Positions 12,888 through 20,708 of a stretch of DNA of 24,344 nucleotides are shown here, in pieces. The position numbers and the translations under genes were made by a program. Origin of the DNA: UBA668 sp046086305 (lineage in GTDB: Bacteria > Actinomycetota > Acidimicrobiia > Acidimicrobiales > Ilumatobacteraceae); the NCBI GenBank assembly GCA_046086305.1, contig JBJSXI010000075.1, forward strand, positions 1 through 24,344, written 5' to 3'. The stretch's first letter is position 1. The number at the start of each line of letters is the position of its first letter. The notes beneath the pieces are model-generated. The model was given only the letters and a program-made list of their open reading frames with translations, searched no databases and was not told the DNA's origin.

Positions 12888-15602
12888 CTACAGCAGATAG
12901 GGGTCGGTTGCGGCGGGATCGATCCCGTGTCGGGTCATGGCCGCCTCGACCTCATCCACGCCGACCTGGCCGGCCGCAGTCAGTGCCGACAGGACGGCGA
13001 CCACGACATGGCCCGAGTCGACCTCGAAGAACCTGCGGAGGGCTTCACGAGTATCGCTCCGACCCATCCCGTCGGTCCCGAGTGGGATGAACGGGCGCCT
13101 GACGAATCGGGCGATCTGCTCGGGAACGATCTTCATGAAGTCGCTCACGGCGACGACGGGGGCTGGCGACTCGCCCAACAGGCGGCCGACGAGCGGCGTC
13201 TCGGGTGCCTGGCCCGGCCGAAGGCGATTGCGGCGCTCGACGGCGAGCGCTTCTTCGCGCAGCAGCTTGTACGACGTGGCCGACCACAGGTCGACATGCA
13301 CATGATGCAGCTCGGCGAGTTCGCGTGCGGCTTCCCGCGCTGCCACCTGCGCAGATCCGCTGAACAGGATCGTCGCCCGAGGTGCCGACCCGTCGCGTGT
13401 CGACTCCCAGCGGTACAACCCACGAACGACGTCGTCGGCCGACACGTGTGCCGGCATCGCCGGCATCGGGTAGTTCTCGTTGTAGAGCGTCAGGTAGTAG
13501 AAGACGTCCCGGTCGGTCGAATCTGGTCCGTACATGCGTCGGATGCCAGCCTCGATGATCGTCGCCACCTCGAAGGCGAAAGCGGGGTCGTACGCCTGAC
13601 ACGGTGGAACGGTGCTGGCAAGAACGAGTGAGTGCCCGTCCTGGTGTTGGAGGCCTTCGCCGAGCAGCGTCGTGCGGCCGGCCGTAGCGCCCATCAGGAA
13701 CCCACGGGCACGCGAGTCCGCTGCCTGCCAGATCAGATCGCCGACACGCTGGAATCCGAACATCGAGTAGAAGGTGTAGAAGGGAATCGTCGGGACACCG
13801 CGAGTTGCGTACGACGTACCCGACGCAATGAAGCTCGCCATCGACCCGGCCTCTGTGATGCCCTCCTCGAGGATCTGACCGCTCGACGACTCGCTGTAGC
13901 TGAGAAGAAGGCCGTGGTCGACGGGCTCGTACTGCTGACCCTGAGCGGCATAGATCTTGAGCGCCGGGAACAGTGAGTCCATGCCGAAGGTGCGACCTTC
14001 GTCAGGGATGATGGGGACGACGAGCGGGCCGATGTTGGGATCGCGTGCCAGATTGCGCAGCAGACGGGTGAAGCCCATCGTGGTGCTGACGGCCTGATCA
14101 CCCGAGCCCTCGAGCAACTCGGCGAACGAACTCGACTCGGGAAGACTCATCACTCGCCGCTGACGCACGACGCGCTTGGGGATCGAGCCGCCGAGGGCCC
14201 GGCGCCGCTCCATCATGTACTGGTACTCGATCGAGTCCTCCGCGGGGCGGAAGTAGGGCAGCGCACCGTCGTCGAAGGCTGAATCGGGGATGTCGTCGTG
14301 GAGGTTGAGCCGGTCGCGCAGCGACATCAGCTGCTCCTTGGTCATCTTCTTGATCTGGTGCGTGGCGTTGCGCGCCTCGATATCTGGTCCGAGGGTCCAC
14401 CCCTTGACGGTCTTGCAAAGAATCGCCGTGGGGCGACCGGACCCCAGATTCTCGACGGCGGCCTTGTACGCGGCGTGGAGCTTCCGATAGTCGTGCCCAC
14501 CGCGGGGCAGCGTCTGGATGTCGTGATCGCTGAGGTGAGCGACCATCTCGCGCAATCGGGGATCGGGTCCGAAGAAGTTGTCGCGGATGTACGAACCATC
14601 CTCGACGGCATACCGCTGGAACTCGCCATCGACCGTGGTGTTCATCTTGTTCAGCAGAACGCCGTCTTTGTCCTTGGCGAGGAGTTCGTCCCAGCGCGAG
14701 CCCCAGATGACCTTGACGACGTTCCAGCCTGCGCCACGGAACACGGCCTCGAGTTCTTGGATGATCTTGCCGTTCCCGCGGACGGGTCCGTCGAGACGCT
14801 GGAGATTGCAGTTGACGACGAAGATGAGGTTGTCGAGGCGCTCGCGGCTGGCGAGTGAGAGCGCGCCGAGGGTCTCTGGCTCGTCGCACTCGCCGTCGCC
14901 GAGGAAGGCCCACACGCGGCTCTGGCTGGTGTCGTCGAGTTGACGATTCATGAGGTACCGGTTGAAGCGCGCGTGATATAGCGCGGTCAGGGGACCGAGA
15001 CCCATCGACACGGTGGGGAACTCCCAGAACTCGGGCATCAGCCGGGGATGCGGATAACTCGACAGGCCCTGGCCGTCCCGGCCGATCTCGCGCCGGAAGT
15101 GCTCGAGGTCGGCGGGGGCAAGTCGTCCCTCGAGGAATGCGCGGGCGTAGATGCCCGGGGCAGCATGGCCCTGGATGTAGACGTGGTCGCCGGCGTTTCC
15201 GTCGTCCTTACCGCGGAAGAAGTGGTTGAAGCCCAGCTCGTACAGACTCGCCGAACTGGCGAACGTGCTGAGATGCCCGCCGATGCCGTCGGCGTGCTTG
15301 TTCGCCCTCACGACCATCATTGCTGCGTTCCAGCGGATGTACCGCCGGATTCGACGTTCGATGTGCTCGTCGCCGGGGAACCACGGCTCGGACTCGCGCG
15401 GGATGGTGTTCACGTACGGAGTGCTCACCGTGGCGGGGAAGCTGACCTGCGACTCGCGCGCCCGCTCGAGCAGCCTCGACAAGAGATAGCGGGCACGTGT
15501 CTTGCCGTGGGTCTCGACGACGGCATCGAGGCTGTCGAGCCACTCCTCGGTCTCGCCCGGATCGGTGTCGGGAAGTTGATTCACGTACCCGTCGAAGATC
15601 AT
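12888..15602 (-). CDS. aceE: Pyruvate dehydrogenase E1 component, homodimeric AceE type
   Basis: This 904-residue protein is about the length of mycobacterial AceE. It decarboxylates pyruvate with thiamine diphosphate and passes acetyl to the lipoyl group of E2. Visible landmarks are GGHLSTFAS (H110), QGHAAPG (H146), the thiamine-diphosphate/Mg motif GDGECDEPE (235-243) ending at NCN (264-266), the central domain with GITEAGS and a C-terminal transketolase-like domain containing SDFMKIVPEQI. The start ATG at 15602 is 7 nt after CAGACT, suggesting leaderless initiation. It is divergent from rnhA. No E2 gene is in the window, but a dihydrolipoyl dehydrogenase lies about 7.5 kb away. Confidence 0.96.
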   Translation of the reverse strand: MIFDGYVNQLPDTDPGETEEWLDSLDAVVETHGKTRARYLLSRLLERARESQVSFPATVSTPYVNTIPRESEPWFPGDEHIERRIRRYIRWNAAMMVVRANKHADGIGGHLSTFASSASLYELGFNHFFRGKDDGNAGDHVYIQGHAAPGIYARAFLEGRLAPADLEHFRREIGRDGQGLSSYPHPRLMPEFWEFPTVSMGLGPLTALYHARFNRYLMNRQLDDTSQSRVWAFLGDGECDEPETLGALSLASRERLDNLIFVVNCNLQRLDGPVRGNGKIIQELEAVFRGAGWNVVKVIWGSRWDELLAKDKDGVLLNKMNTTVDGEFQRYAVEDGSYIRDNFFGPDPRLREMVAHLSDHDIQTLPRGGHDYRKLHAAYKAAVENLGSGRPTAILCKTVKGWTLGPDIEARNATHQIKKMTKEQLMSLRDRLNLHDDIPDSAFDDGALPYFRPAEDSIEYQYMMERRRALGGSIPKRVVRQRRVMSLPESSSFAELLEGSGDQAVSTTMGFTRLLRNLARDPNIGPLVVPIIPDEGRTFGMDSLFPALKIYAAQGQQYEPVDHGLLLSYSESSSGQILEEGITEAGSMASFIASGTSYATRGVPTIPFYTFYSMFGFQRVGDLIWQAADSRARGFLMGATAGRTTLLGEGLQHQDGHSLVLASTVPPCQAYDPAFAFEVATIIEAGIRRMYGPDSTDRDVFYYLTLYNENYPMPAMPAHVSADDVVRGLYRWESTRDGSAPRATILFSGSAQVAAREAARELAELHHVHVDLWSATSYKLLREEALAVERRNRLRPGQAPETPLVGRLLGESPAPVVAVSDFMKIVPEQIARFVRRPFIPLGTDGMGRSDTREALRRFFEVDSGHVVVAVLSALTAAGQVGVDEVEAAMTRHGIDPAATDPYLL

Positions 15603-15648
15603 GTCCGGCAGTCTGCCATCGGTCCGCGGCCTTCGGTCGCCCTCACCG

Positions 15649-15654
15649 TACGAT
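15649..15654 (+). promoter_or_regulatory. Leaderless -10 box (TACGAT) of rnhA
   Basis: TACGAT is followed by 6 nt and the rnhA ATG at 15661, with no Shine-Dalgarno sequence. The aceE and rnhA starts share a 58-bp divergent spacer. Confidence 0.4.
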
Positions 15655-15660
15655 CATCCG

Positions 15661-16089
15661 ATGCCCGAGACGCGTGTCGTGTACACCGATGGTGCGTGCT
15701 CGGGCAACCCCGGACCGGGCGGGTGGGCGTGGGCCGTGGCCCCATCGGGCTTGCCGTGTGCATCGGGCAGCGAGCCGTCGACGACGAACCAGCGGATGGA
15801 GTTGCGCGCCGTGCTCGAGGCCCTGCGCGAGCTCGGCGGTCCGCTCGTGGTCGTGAGCGACAGCACATACGTCGTGCACTGCTTCCGGGACGGATGGTGG
15901 GTGCGGTGGCGGGCCAATGGGTGGCGGAACTCGAAACGTGAGCCGGTGGCCAATGTCGATCTGTGGCAGCCGATCATCGCCCTCGTCGAGGAGCATCAGC
16001 CGGAGTTCCGTTGGGTGAAGGCGCACAACGGGGATCCGATGAACGAGCTCGTCGATCGGATGGCCGTCGAGGCGTCACTTCGCCGGTGA
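15661..16089 (+). CDS. rnhA: Ribonuclease HI
   Basis: This 142-residue enzyme degrades the RNA strand of RNA-DNA hybrids, for example at R-loops and replication primers. All four active-site acids are present: D10 (YTDGACSGNPGPGG), E47 (NQRMELRAV), D67 (SDSTYV) and D132 (NELVDRMA). The flexible-loop His122 (KAHNG) is also kept. The basic handle region WWVRWRANGWRNSKREPV (79-96) contains the Trp/Arg cluster that contacts the hybrid. Length matches the bacterial type. It stands alone, divergent from aceE. Confidence 0.95.
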   Translation: MPETRVVYTDGACSGNPGPGGWAWAVAPSGLPCASGSEPSTTNQRMELRAVLEALRELGGPLVVVSDSTYVVHCFRDGWWVRWRANGWRNSKREPVANVDLWQPIIALVEEHQPEFRWVKAHNGDPMNELVDRMAVEASLRR

Positions 16090-16130
16090 GGCAACGGGTG
16101 CCCACTTGCGCAGGCGTCCGGCGCACCGCG

Positions 16131-16136
16131 TAACGT
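16131..16136 (+). promoter_or_regulatory. Leaderless -10 box (TAACGT) of the SDR gene
   Basis: TAACGT is followed by 7 nt and the ATG at 16144. A weak TTGCGC at 16106-16111 could be a -35 element at 19-bp spacing. Confidence 0.45.
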
Positions 16137-16143
16137 CGTTGCC

Positions 16144-16920
16144 ATGGACATCACAGGAGCAAGCGCAATCGTCACCGGTGGGGCATCTGGCATCGGCGCC
16201 GCCTCGGCCCGTCAGCTCGCCGCCCGAGGGGCCAAGGTCGTCGTCGCCGACTTGCAGGAGGAGAAGGGCAGGGCACTCGCCGACGAGATCGGTGGGGCAT
16301 TCTGCAGGGTCGACGTCACCAGCACCGACGACATCGTCAACGCGGTCGAGATGGCGCGCAGCATGGGACCACTCCGCGTGCTGGTCAACTCGGCTGGTAT
16401 CGGCTGGGCGCAGCGGACAGTCGGTAAGGACGGCTCGTACGAGTCAGCGGCGAACCTCGACGCGTTCAAGCGTGTCATCGCCATCAACCTGGTCGGGACC
16501 TTCGACTGCATCCGCATCGCCGCAACGGCGATGAGCACGACTGAACCACTCGAGTTCGGTGAGCGCGGTGCGATCGTCAACATCGCCTCGGTAGCGGCCT
16601 TCGACGGTCAGATCGGCCAGGCGTCGTACTCGGCGTCGAAGGGCGGCGTGGTGGGCATGACCCTGCCCGTGGCACGCGATCTGGCTGCCGTGGGCGTTCG
16701 GGTGAACACCGTCGCCCCCGGGCTGATCGACACTCCGATCTACGGTCAGGGTGACGCGAGCGAGGCGTTCAAGGCGAACCTCCAGAAAGGCGTGCTGTTC
16801 CCGCAGCGGCTCGGCACTGCTGAGGAACTTGCGTCTGTCGTCGTGGAGTGCATCACCAACAGCTATCTCAACGCCGAGACGATCCGTGTCGACGGTGGCA
16901 TCCGGATGCCACCCAAGTGA
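16144..16920 (+). CDS. Short-chain dehydrogenase, 3-hydroxyacyl-CoA dehydrogenase type 2-like
   Basis: This 258-residue classical SDR has the cofactor motif TGGASGIG (11-18), an acidic D36 after beta2 (VVVADLQ) that favours NAD over NADP, NSAGIG (82-87), the active-site Ser149, Y162 and K166 (YSASK), and PGLIDTPIY. The long loop before NIAS (STTEPLEFGERGAIVNIAS) and the ending VDGGIRMPPK resemble the HSD17B10/type II 3-hydroxyacyl-CoA dehydrogenase group. It would oxidise a 3-hydroxyacyl-CoA or similar alcohol in fatty-acid or steroid breakdown. It converges with argJ, 30 bp apart. The precise substrate cannot be read from sequence. Confidence 0.9.
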   Translation: MDITGASAIVTGGASGIGAASARQLAARGAKVVVADLQEEKGRALADEIGGAFCRVDVTSTDDIVNAVEMARSMGPLRVLVNSAGIGWAQRTVGKDGSYESAANLDAFKRVIAINLVGTFDCIRIAATAMSTTEPLEFGERGAIVNIASVAAFDGQIGQASYSASKGGVVGMTLPVARDLAAVGVRVNTVAPGLIDTPIYGQGDASEAFKANLQKGVLFPQRLGTAEELASVVVECITNSYLNAETIRVDGGIRMPPK

Positions 16921-16950
16921 CATTCGAACACCGAGCTCGCGTCGGGATGA

Positions 16951-18105
16951 TCAGGTCGTGTAGTCGGCGTTGATCCGCACATAGCCGTCGGAGAGGTCGC
17001 ATCCCCAGACGGTGGCGGAGGCGGCACCGCCGGTCGACAGATCGACCTGGATCTGTACCTCACTGCCTGACATGTACGACGCAAGGCGGTCCAACCCCTC
17101 GGCATCGACCGATACGGGGTAGACCTCCTGGTCACCGAATCTGATGACGACGGTTGACTGATCGATCTCGTCGGTGGTGGTGCTCTTGCCGATCGCCATG
17201 GCGACGCGGCCCCAGTTCGGATCGGCGCCGTGGACGGCGGTCTTGACGAGCGGTGAGTTCACGATCGCCTTGGCGACACGACGCGCCTGCGAGGTATCGC
17301 GCGCGCCGTCGACCACCACTTCGAGCAGCTTGGTGGCTCCCTCGCCATCTCGGGCGATCTGTCGAGCGAGTGAGCCGCATACCTCGGACAGCGCGCGCTC
17401 GAACGCTGCTGCGTCGACGGCACCGGCTACACCGCTCGCGAGGATGACGGCCGTGTCGCTCGTGGAGGTGTCGGTGTCGATCGACACACAGTTGAACGTG
17501 CGATCGACGACGCGCCGGAACACGGCATCGAGGATGGGCGGATCGATGTCGGCGTCGGTGAGCACGACGGCGATCATCGTGGCCATGTCGGGTTCGATCA
17601 TTCCGACACCCTTTGCGACTCCGACGACCCTCGCTGCACCGGCGGCCGCCTCTGCTGTCTTGGGCACGGTGTCGGTCGTCATGATGCCGCGAGCGATCGA
17701 GAGTGCATCGTCACCGGGGAGAGGTGTGGGGATCGCCGCGAGTCCGGCGCGGATCCGCTCGATCGGATAGGGGCGTCCGATGACGCCGGTCGAGGCGACG
17801 AGGACCTCATCGGCGGCACAGCCGAGCGCCGCGGCGACGCCAGCTGCGAGTTCCTCGGCGTGGGCGAGCCCGACGTCGCCCGTGGCAACGTTCGCGTTCT
17901 TCGACACGACGACCACGGCTCGGGCATGCCCGTCGACGAGGTGGCGACGGCTGACGACGACGCTCGGTCCGGCGAACGAACTGCGTGTGAAGACGCCTGC
18001 GGCGGCGCACGCGTGGTCTGCGGCGACGATGGTGAAGTCGTCAGAGGTGTCCTTGATCCCGATGTTCGTCACATGGGCACGAAACCCGCGGGGGAGCGGG
18101 ATCAT
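16951..18105 (-). CDS. argJ: Glutamate N-acetyltransferase / ornithine acetyltransferase
   Basis: This 384-residue protein is of normal ArgJ length. It shows VSKNANVATG (67-76), LVASTGVIGRP (102-112, oxyanion hole), TTDTVPKTA, the autocleavage region KGVGMIEPDMATM with the nucleophile T176, DTDTSTSDT, DPNWGRVAMAIGKS and the conserved C-terminus ending in INADYTT. ArgJ self-cleaves into alpha and beta chains and transfers acetyl from N-acetylornithine to glutamate, the recycling step of arginine synthesis. The ATG overlaps the marR stop (TGATG). No other arginine gene is near, which is unusual. Together with small departures such as SKNAN in place of NSGNAN, this leaves open a specialised paralogue. 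Confidence 0.9.
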   Translation of the reverse strand: MIPLPRGFRAHVTNIGIKDTSDDFTIVAADHACAAAGVFTRSSFAGPSVVVSRRHLVDGHARAVVVVSKNANVATGDVGLAHAEELAAGVAAALGCAADEVLVASTGVIGRPYPIERIRAGLAAIPTPLPGDDALSIARGIMTTDTVPKTAEAAAGAARVVGVAKGVGMIEPDMATMIAVVLTDADIDPPILDAVFRRVVDRTFNCVSIDTDTSTSDTAVILASGVAGAVDAAAFERALSEVCGSLARQIARDGEGATKLLEVVVDGARDTSQARRVAKAIVNSPLVKTAVHGADPNWGRVAMAIGKSTTTDEIDQSTVVIRFGDQEVYPVSVDAEGLDRLASYMSGSEVQIQVDLSTGGAASATVWGCDLSDGYVRINADYTT

Positions 18106-18578
18106 CAGCCCACGGTCTCGTCGACGCGGTCGTGGTGTGCGCGCACACAACCGAACAGGGTGCCGAGCTGGATCACACCGCGCGGACCGAGTGGTTCGAG
18201 CAGGTGGCGACGAACGCTCGCGACGTGGTCGGGAGCCGCGGCGCGCAACTTCTCGCGGCCGGCGGCGGTGAGGTGGGCGTACGAGACGCGCCGGTCGGAG
18301 GTGCAGGCGGTGCGCTCGACCCATCCGTTGCGCACCAGGCCGTCGAGGCGACGGGTGAGACCGCTCGGGGAGAGCCGCAGTTCCGCGGCGAGGTCGCACA
18401 TCCGCATCTGTTCGTCGGGTGCCTCACTCAGCCTGACGAGGACGCCGTAGTCGCCTGTGGCAAGGCCATGGTGAGCCAGATCGGCGTCGAGATGGGCCAT
18501 GACGTCCTGGACGGAGCTCACGAACGCGCGCCACGACGCCTGCTCGTCGGGGGTGAGCCAGCGGTGGTCGTCGGCCAT
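18105..18578 (-). CDS. MarR-family transcriptional regulator
   Basis: This 157-residue winged-helix protein begins MADDHRWLTPDEQ. The helix-turn-helix spans about 57-85 (MRMCDLAAELRLSPSGLTRRLDGLVRNGWV), and the wing (ERTACTSDRRVSYAHLT) has the Asp-Arg pair typical of MarR. The terminal helices would form the dimer. No conserved Cys pattern of OhrR type stands out, so a ligand-responsive mode is more likely than peroxide sensing. The ATG at 18578 follows TAGGCT by 7 nt. It is co-transcribed with argJ and divergent from yceI. The palindrome at 18611-18632 is its probable operator. Confidence 0.92.
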   Translation of the reverse strand: MADDHRWLTPDEQASWRAFVSSVQDVMAHLDADLAHHGLATGDYGVLVRLSEAPDEQMRMCDLAAELRLSPSGLTRRLDGLVRNGWVERTACTSDRRVSYAHLTAAGREKLRAAAPDHVASVRRHLLEPLGPRGVIQLGTLFGCVRAHHDRVDETVG

Positions 18579-18585
18579 GGCGGCG

Positions 18586-18591
18586 AGCCTA
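18586..18591 (-). promoter_or_regulatory. Leaderless -10 box (TAGGCT) of marR
   Basis: On the minus strand TAGGCT is followed by 7 nt and the marR ATG. The matching -35 position falls at the edge of the palindrome at 18611-18632. Confidence 0.45.
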
Positions 18592-18610
18592 GCGGGATGT
18601 TGTGGGACCA

Positions 18611-18632
18611 AATAGTTGTGGACACAACTATT
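18611..18632. promoter_or_regulatory. Perfect 10-bp inverted repeat, probable MarR operator
   Basis: The arms AATAGTTGTG (18611-18620) and CACAACTATT (18623-18632) are perfect inverted repeats around a 2-bp centre. Length and TTGTG/CACAA core match MarR-family sites. It overlaps the -35 regions of both marR and yceI, so one bound dimer could repress both directions. Confidence 0.8.
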
Positions 18633-18644
18633 GCGAGGTAGAGT
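18616..18644 (+). promoter_or_regulatory. yceI promoter (TTGTGG - 17 bp - TAGAGT)
   Basis: TTGTGG (18616-18621) and TAGAGT (18639-18644) are separated by 17 bp. The -35 lies inside the palindrome. Transcription would start near 18651, giving a leader of about 50 nt that contains a CCCGGG-AAG-CCCGGG hairpin (18665-18679) and the ribosome-binding site GAGGA (18693-18697). Confidence 0.55.
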
Positions 18645-18702
18645 GCTTGCACTGCGCCGCAGCCCCCGGGAAGCCCGGGCCGATCACCCATCGAGGAATG
18701 TC

Positions 18703-19245
18703 ATGTCGAATCTGTCCACACTCACCCCCGGCGTCTGGAACGTCGATGCCTCACACTCGAACATCTCGTTCTCCGTCCGCCACCTGATGGTCGCCAAGGT
18801 TCGCGGCCGGTTCACCGAGTTCTCCGGCACGGTCACCATCGGTGACGACCCACTGCAGTCGCGCGTCGAGGCGATCGTCGCGACGGCGTCGGTGAGCACC
18901 CACGACGACGGTCGCGACGCGCACCTGCGCAGCGCCGACTTCTTCGACGTGGAGGCGTTCCCCGAGATGCGCCTCGTGAGCACCGGCATCGATGTCGATG
19001 GAGACGACTACGTCCTCCACGCCGAGCTGACGATCAAGGGAGTCACCAAGAAGGTCGACTTCGAGCTCGAGTTCGACGGTGTGGCGACCGATCCGTGGGG
19101 CAACACCAAGGCGGGGTTCACGGCCGAGGCCGAGATCAACCGCAAGGATTGGGGCCTCGAATGGAACGTCGCGCTCGAGGCGGGTGGCGTCCTGGTCGGC
19201 GAGAAGGTCAAGATCACACTCGAGGTCGAAGCGCTCAAGGCCTGA
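18703..19245 (+). CDS. YceI family protein
   Basis: This 180-residue protein lacks a signal peptide, so it is probably cytosolic. YceI proteins form a lipocalin-like beta barrel that binds polyisoprenoid or similar long lipids. Landmarks are GVWNVDASHSNISFSVRHLMVAKVRGRF (14-41), FSGTVTIGDDP, the paired DAHLRSADFFDVEAFPEM and LTIKGVTKKVDFELEF, and the C-terminal FTAEAEINRKDWGL (141-154), all family hallmarks. The ATG is preceded by GAGGA at 5 nt. It is divergent from marR and shares the palindromic operator, so it is likely the regulator's target. The VOC gene follows at 24 bp. Confidence 0.95.
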   Translation: MSNLSTLTPGVWNVDASHSNISFSVRHLMVAKVRGRFTEFSGTVTIGDDPLQSRVEAIVATASVSTHDDGRDAHLRSADFFDVEAFPEMRLVSTGIDVDGDDYVLHAELTIKGVTKKVDFELEFDGVATDPWGNTKAGFTAEAEINRKDWGLEWNVALEAGGVLVGEKVKITLEVEALKA

Positions 19246-19269
19246 CGAGCCGCTGCGGAGGAGGAACCC

Positions 19270-19752
19270 ATGGGAATTCTCGGACTCAACCACGCCGTGC
19301 TCTACGTGCGCAATGCACGACGGTCAGCAGCCTTCTACACCGATGTGCTCGGGTTCACCGTTCGGGCGTCACTCGGTGACCGTGCGTTCTTCCTCCGCGC
19401 TCCGGCGAGCGTCAACGATCACGACCTCGGACTGTTCGAGATCGGACCGGACGACGACCTGCCGCGCCACCGCGTCGGTCTCTATCACCTCGCCTGGCAG
19501 GTCGCCACGATCGACGAGTTGGCCAGTGTGCGCACTCGGCTGCTCGAGGCCGGGGCACTCGTCGGCGAGAGCCACCACGGTGTCAGTGTGAGTGTGTATG
19601 CCCGCGATCCCGACGGGATCGAGTTCGAGGTGATGTGGGCGGTCCCCGAGGATCAGTGGCCCGAGCGGGTGGGCACGTGGCCACTCGACCTCGACGCCGA
19701 GGTCGCCCGCTGGGCCGGCGTCGTGACCGCCCGACCCGTTGTCAGCGGTTGA
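19270..19752 (+). CDS. VOC superfamily (glyoxalase/extradiol-dioxygenase-like) protein
   Basis: This 160-residue protein has two beta-alpha-beta-beta-beta modules. Candidate metal ligands are H8 (GLNHAVLYV), H73 (LYHLAWQV) and E120 (GIEFEVMW), which matches the H-H-E pattern of catechol 2,3-dioxygenase-like members. RDPDGIEFEVMW is the typical C-terminal motif. The exact reaction (dioxygenase, lyase or resistance protein) cannot be decided. A strong GAGGAGGA ribosome-binding site precedes the ATG at 19270. It follows yceI by 24 bp and is probably in the same MarR-controlled operon. Its 3' end overlaps the convergent epimerase gene by 11 bp. Confidence 0.9.
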   Translation: MGILGLNHAVLYVRNARRSAAFYTDVLGFTVRASLGDRAFFLRAPASVNDHDLGLFEIGPDDDLPRHRVGLYHLAWQVATIDELASVRTRLLEAGALVGESHHGVSVSVYARDPDGIEFEVMWAVPEDQWPERVGTWPLDLDAEVARWAGVVTARPVVSG

Positions 19753-20632
19753 GCAGCGACCGCAGCGCACCCTCGAGCGTCGGGTGCTCGAACCGATACC
19801 CCGACTGCTCGAGGACCCGCGGCACGACCCGCTGGCCGGTGTAGAGGAGCGCGTCGGCGAGGTCACCCCCGAGGAGCAGCGCCGGTCCGATCCGCGGCAC
19901 GGGGAGCAACGCGGGACGACGCACGACCTTGGCGAGCACCCGGGTGAACTCGGCGTTCGTCACCGGGTCGGGCGCAGTGAGGTTGACCGGACCGTCGCGG
20001 TCGGCGGTCAGGAGATGCACGATCGCGCCGACCTCGTCGTGGATCGAGATCCAACTCTGCCACTGTCGGCCGTTCCCGAATCGACCGCCGGCGCCGAGAC
20101 GGAACAGCGGGAGCAACTTGCGCAGCGCGCCACCCTCGGGTGACAGCACGATGCCGGTGCGTAGGAAGGCGACCCGGGCGCGCGCCGACGCAGGCGCGGC
20201 GGCCGCCTCCCACTGGCGGCACACATCGGCGAGGAAACCCGATCCCTGGGCCGACGACTCATCGAGCAGCTCGTCGCCGGTGGCGCCGTAGTACCCGATC
20301 GCACTGCCGCTCAGCATCACCCGCGGGCCGTCGCTCGTCGAGGCGATCGCCTCGGCGAGCAGCGCCGTCGATCGGACACGGCTGTCGAGGATCTCGCGTC
20401 GATAGGCGGTCGTCCAGCGACGGTCGCCGATGCCTGCACCTGCGAGGTGCACGACGGCGTCGGCGCCAGCAAGTGCACCGGGGGAGAGTTCGCCGGCCGC
20501 CGGGTTCCAGAGGATGTCGCCCGGTGCCGGGTCGCGCCGTACGAGGCGCACGACCTCGTGGCCGGTGGCCTGCAGGCGTACCTGCAACGCAGTGCCGATG
20601 AGACCTGTAGCACCCGAGACGATGATCCGCAT
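19742..20632 (-). CDS. TIGR01777-family SDR epimerase (YfcH-like)
   Basis: This 296-residue atypical SDR has IIVSGATGLIGTAL (3-16, nucleotide binding), DAVVHLAGAGIGDRRW, SGSAIGYYGATGDE (containing the Tyr of the active-site region), RTGIVLSPEGGAL and the WISIHDEVGAIVHLL motif, then a C-terminal domain with NAEFTRVLAKVVRRPALLPVP. This is the YfcH/SulA-like family, whose substrate is not established. The ATG at 20632 follows TACCGT by 6 nt. It is divergent from trkA with 76 bp between starts. Confidence 0.9.
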   Translation of the reverse strand: MRIIVSGATGLIGTALQVRLQATGHEVVRLVRRDPAPGDILWNPAAGELSPGALAGADAVVHLAGAGIGDRRWTTAYRREILDSRVRSTALLAEAIASTSDGPRVMLSGSAIGYYGATGDELLDESSAQGSGFLADVCRQWEAAAAPASARARVAFLRTGIVLSPEGGALRKLLPLFRLGAGGRFGNGRQWQSWISIHDEVGAIVHLLTADRDGPVNLTAPDPVTNAEFTRVLAKVVRRPALLPVPRIGPALLLGGDLADALLYTGQRVVPRVLEQSGYRFEHPTLEGALRSLLNR

Positions 20633-20638
20633 GTCCCC

Positions 20639-20644
20639 ACGGTA
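20639..20644 (-). promoter_or_regulatory. Leaderless -10 box (TACCGT) of the epimerase gene
   Basis: TACCGT on the minus strand ends 6 nt before the ATG at 20632, with no Shine-Dalgarno sequence. Confidence 0.4.
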
Positions 20645-20695
20645 CGACCGATCGGGCCGACATGTCGTTCCGTGCCCAGATCGGCACGTACCCGT

Positions 20696-20701
20696 TACAG
20701 T
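20696..20701 (+). promoter_or_regulatory. Leaderless -10 box (TACAGT) of the trkA pair
   Basis: TACAGT is followed by seven nucleotides (CCCCCCG) and a GTG at 20709. The absence of purines rules out a Shine-Dalgarno sequence and decides this start. Confidence 0.45.
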
Positions 20702-20708
20702 CCCCCCG

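Noticed and set aside
12849..13631. A 260-codon plus-strand frame opposite aceE
   Set aside because: It is entirely antisense to the conserved C-terminal domain of aceE and resembles no protein family.
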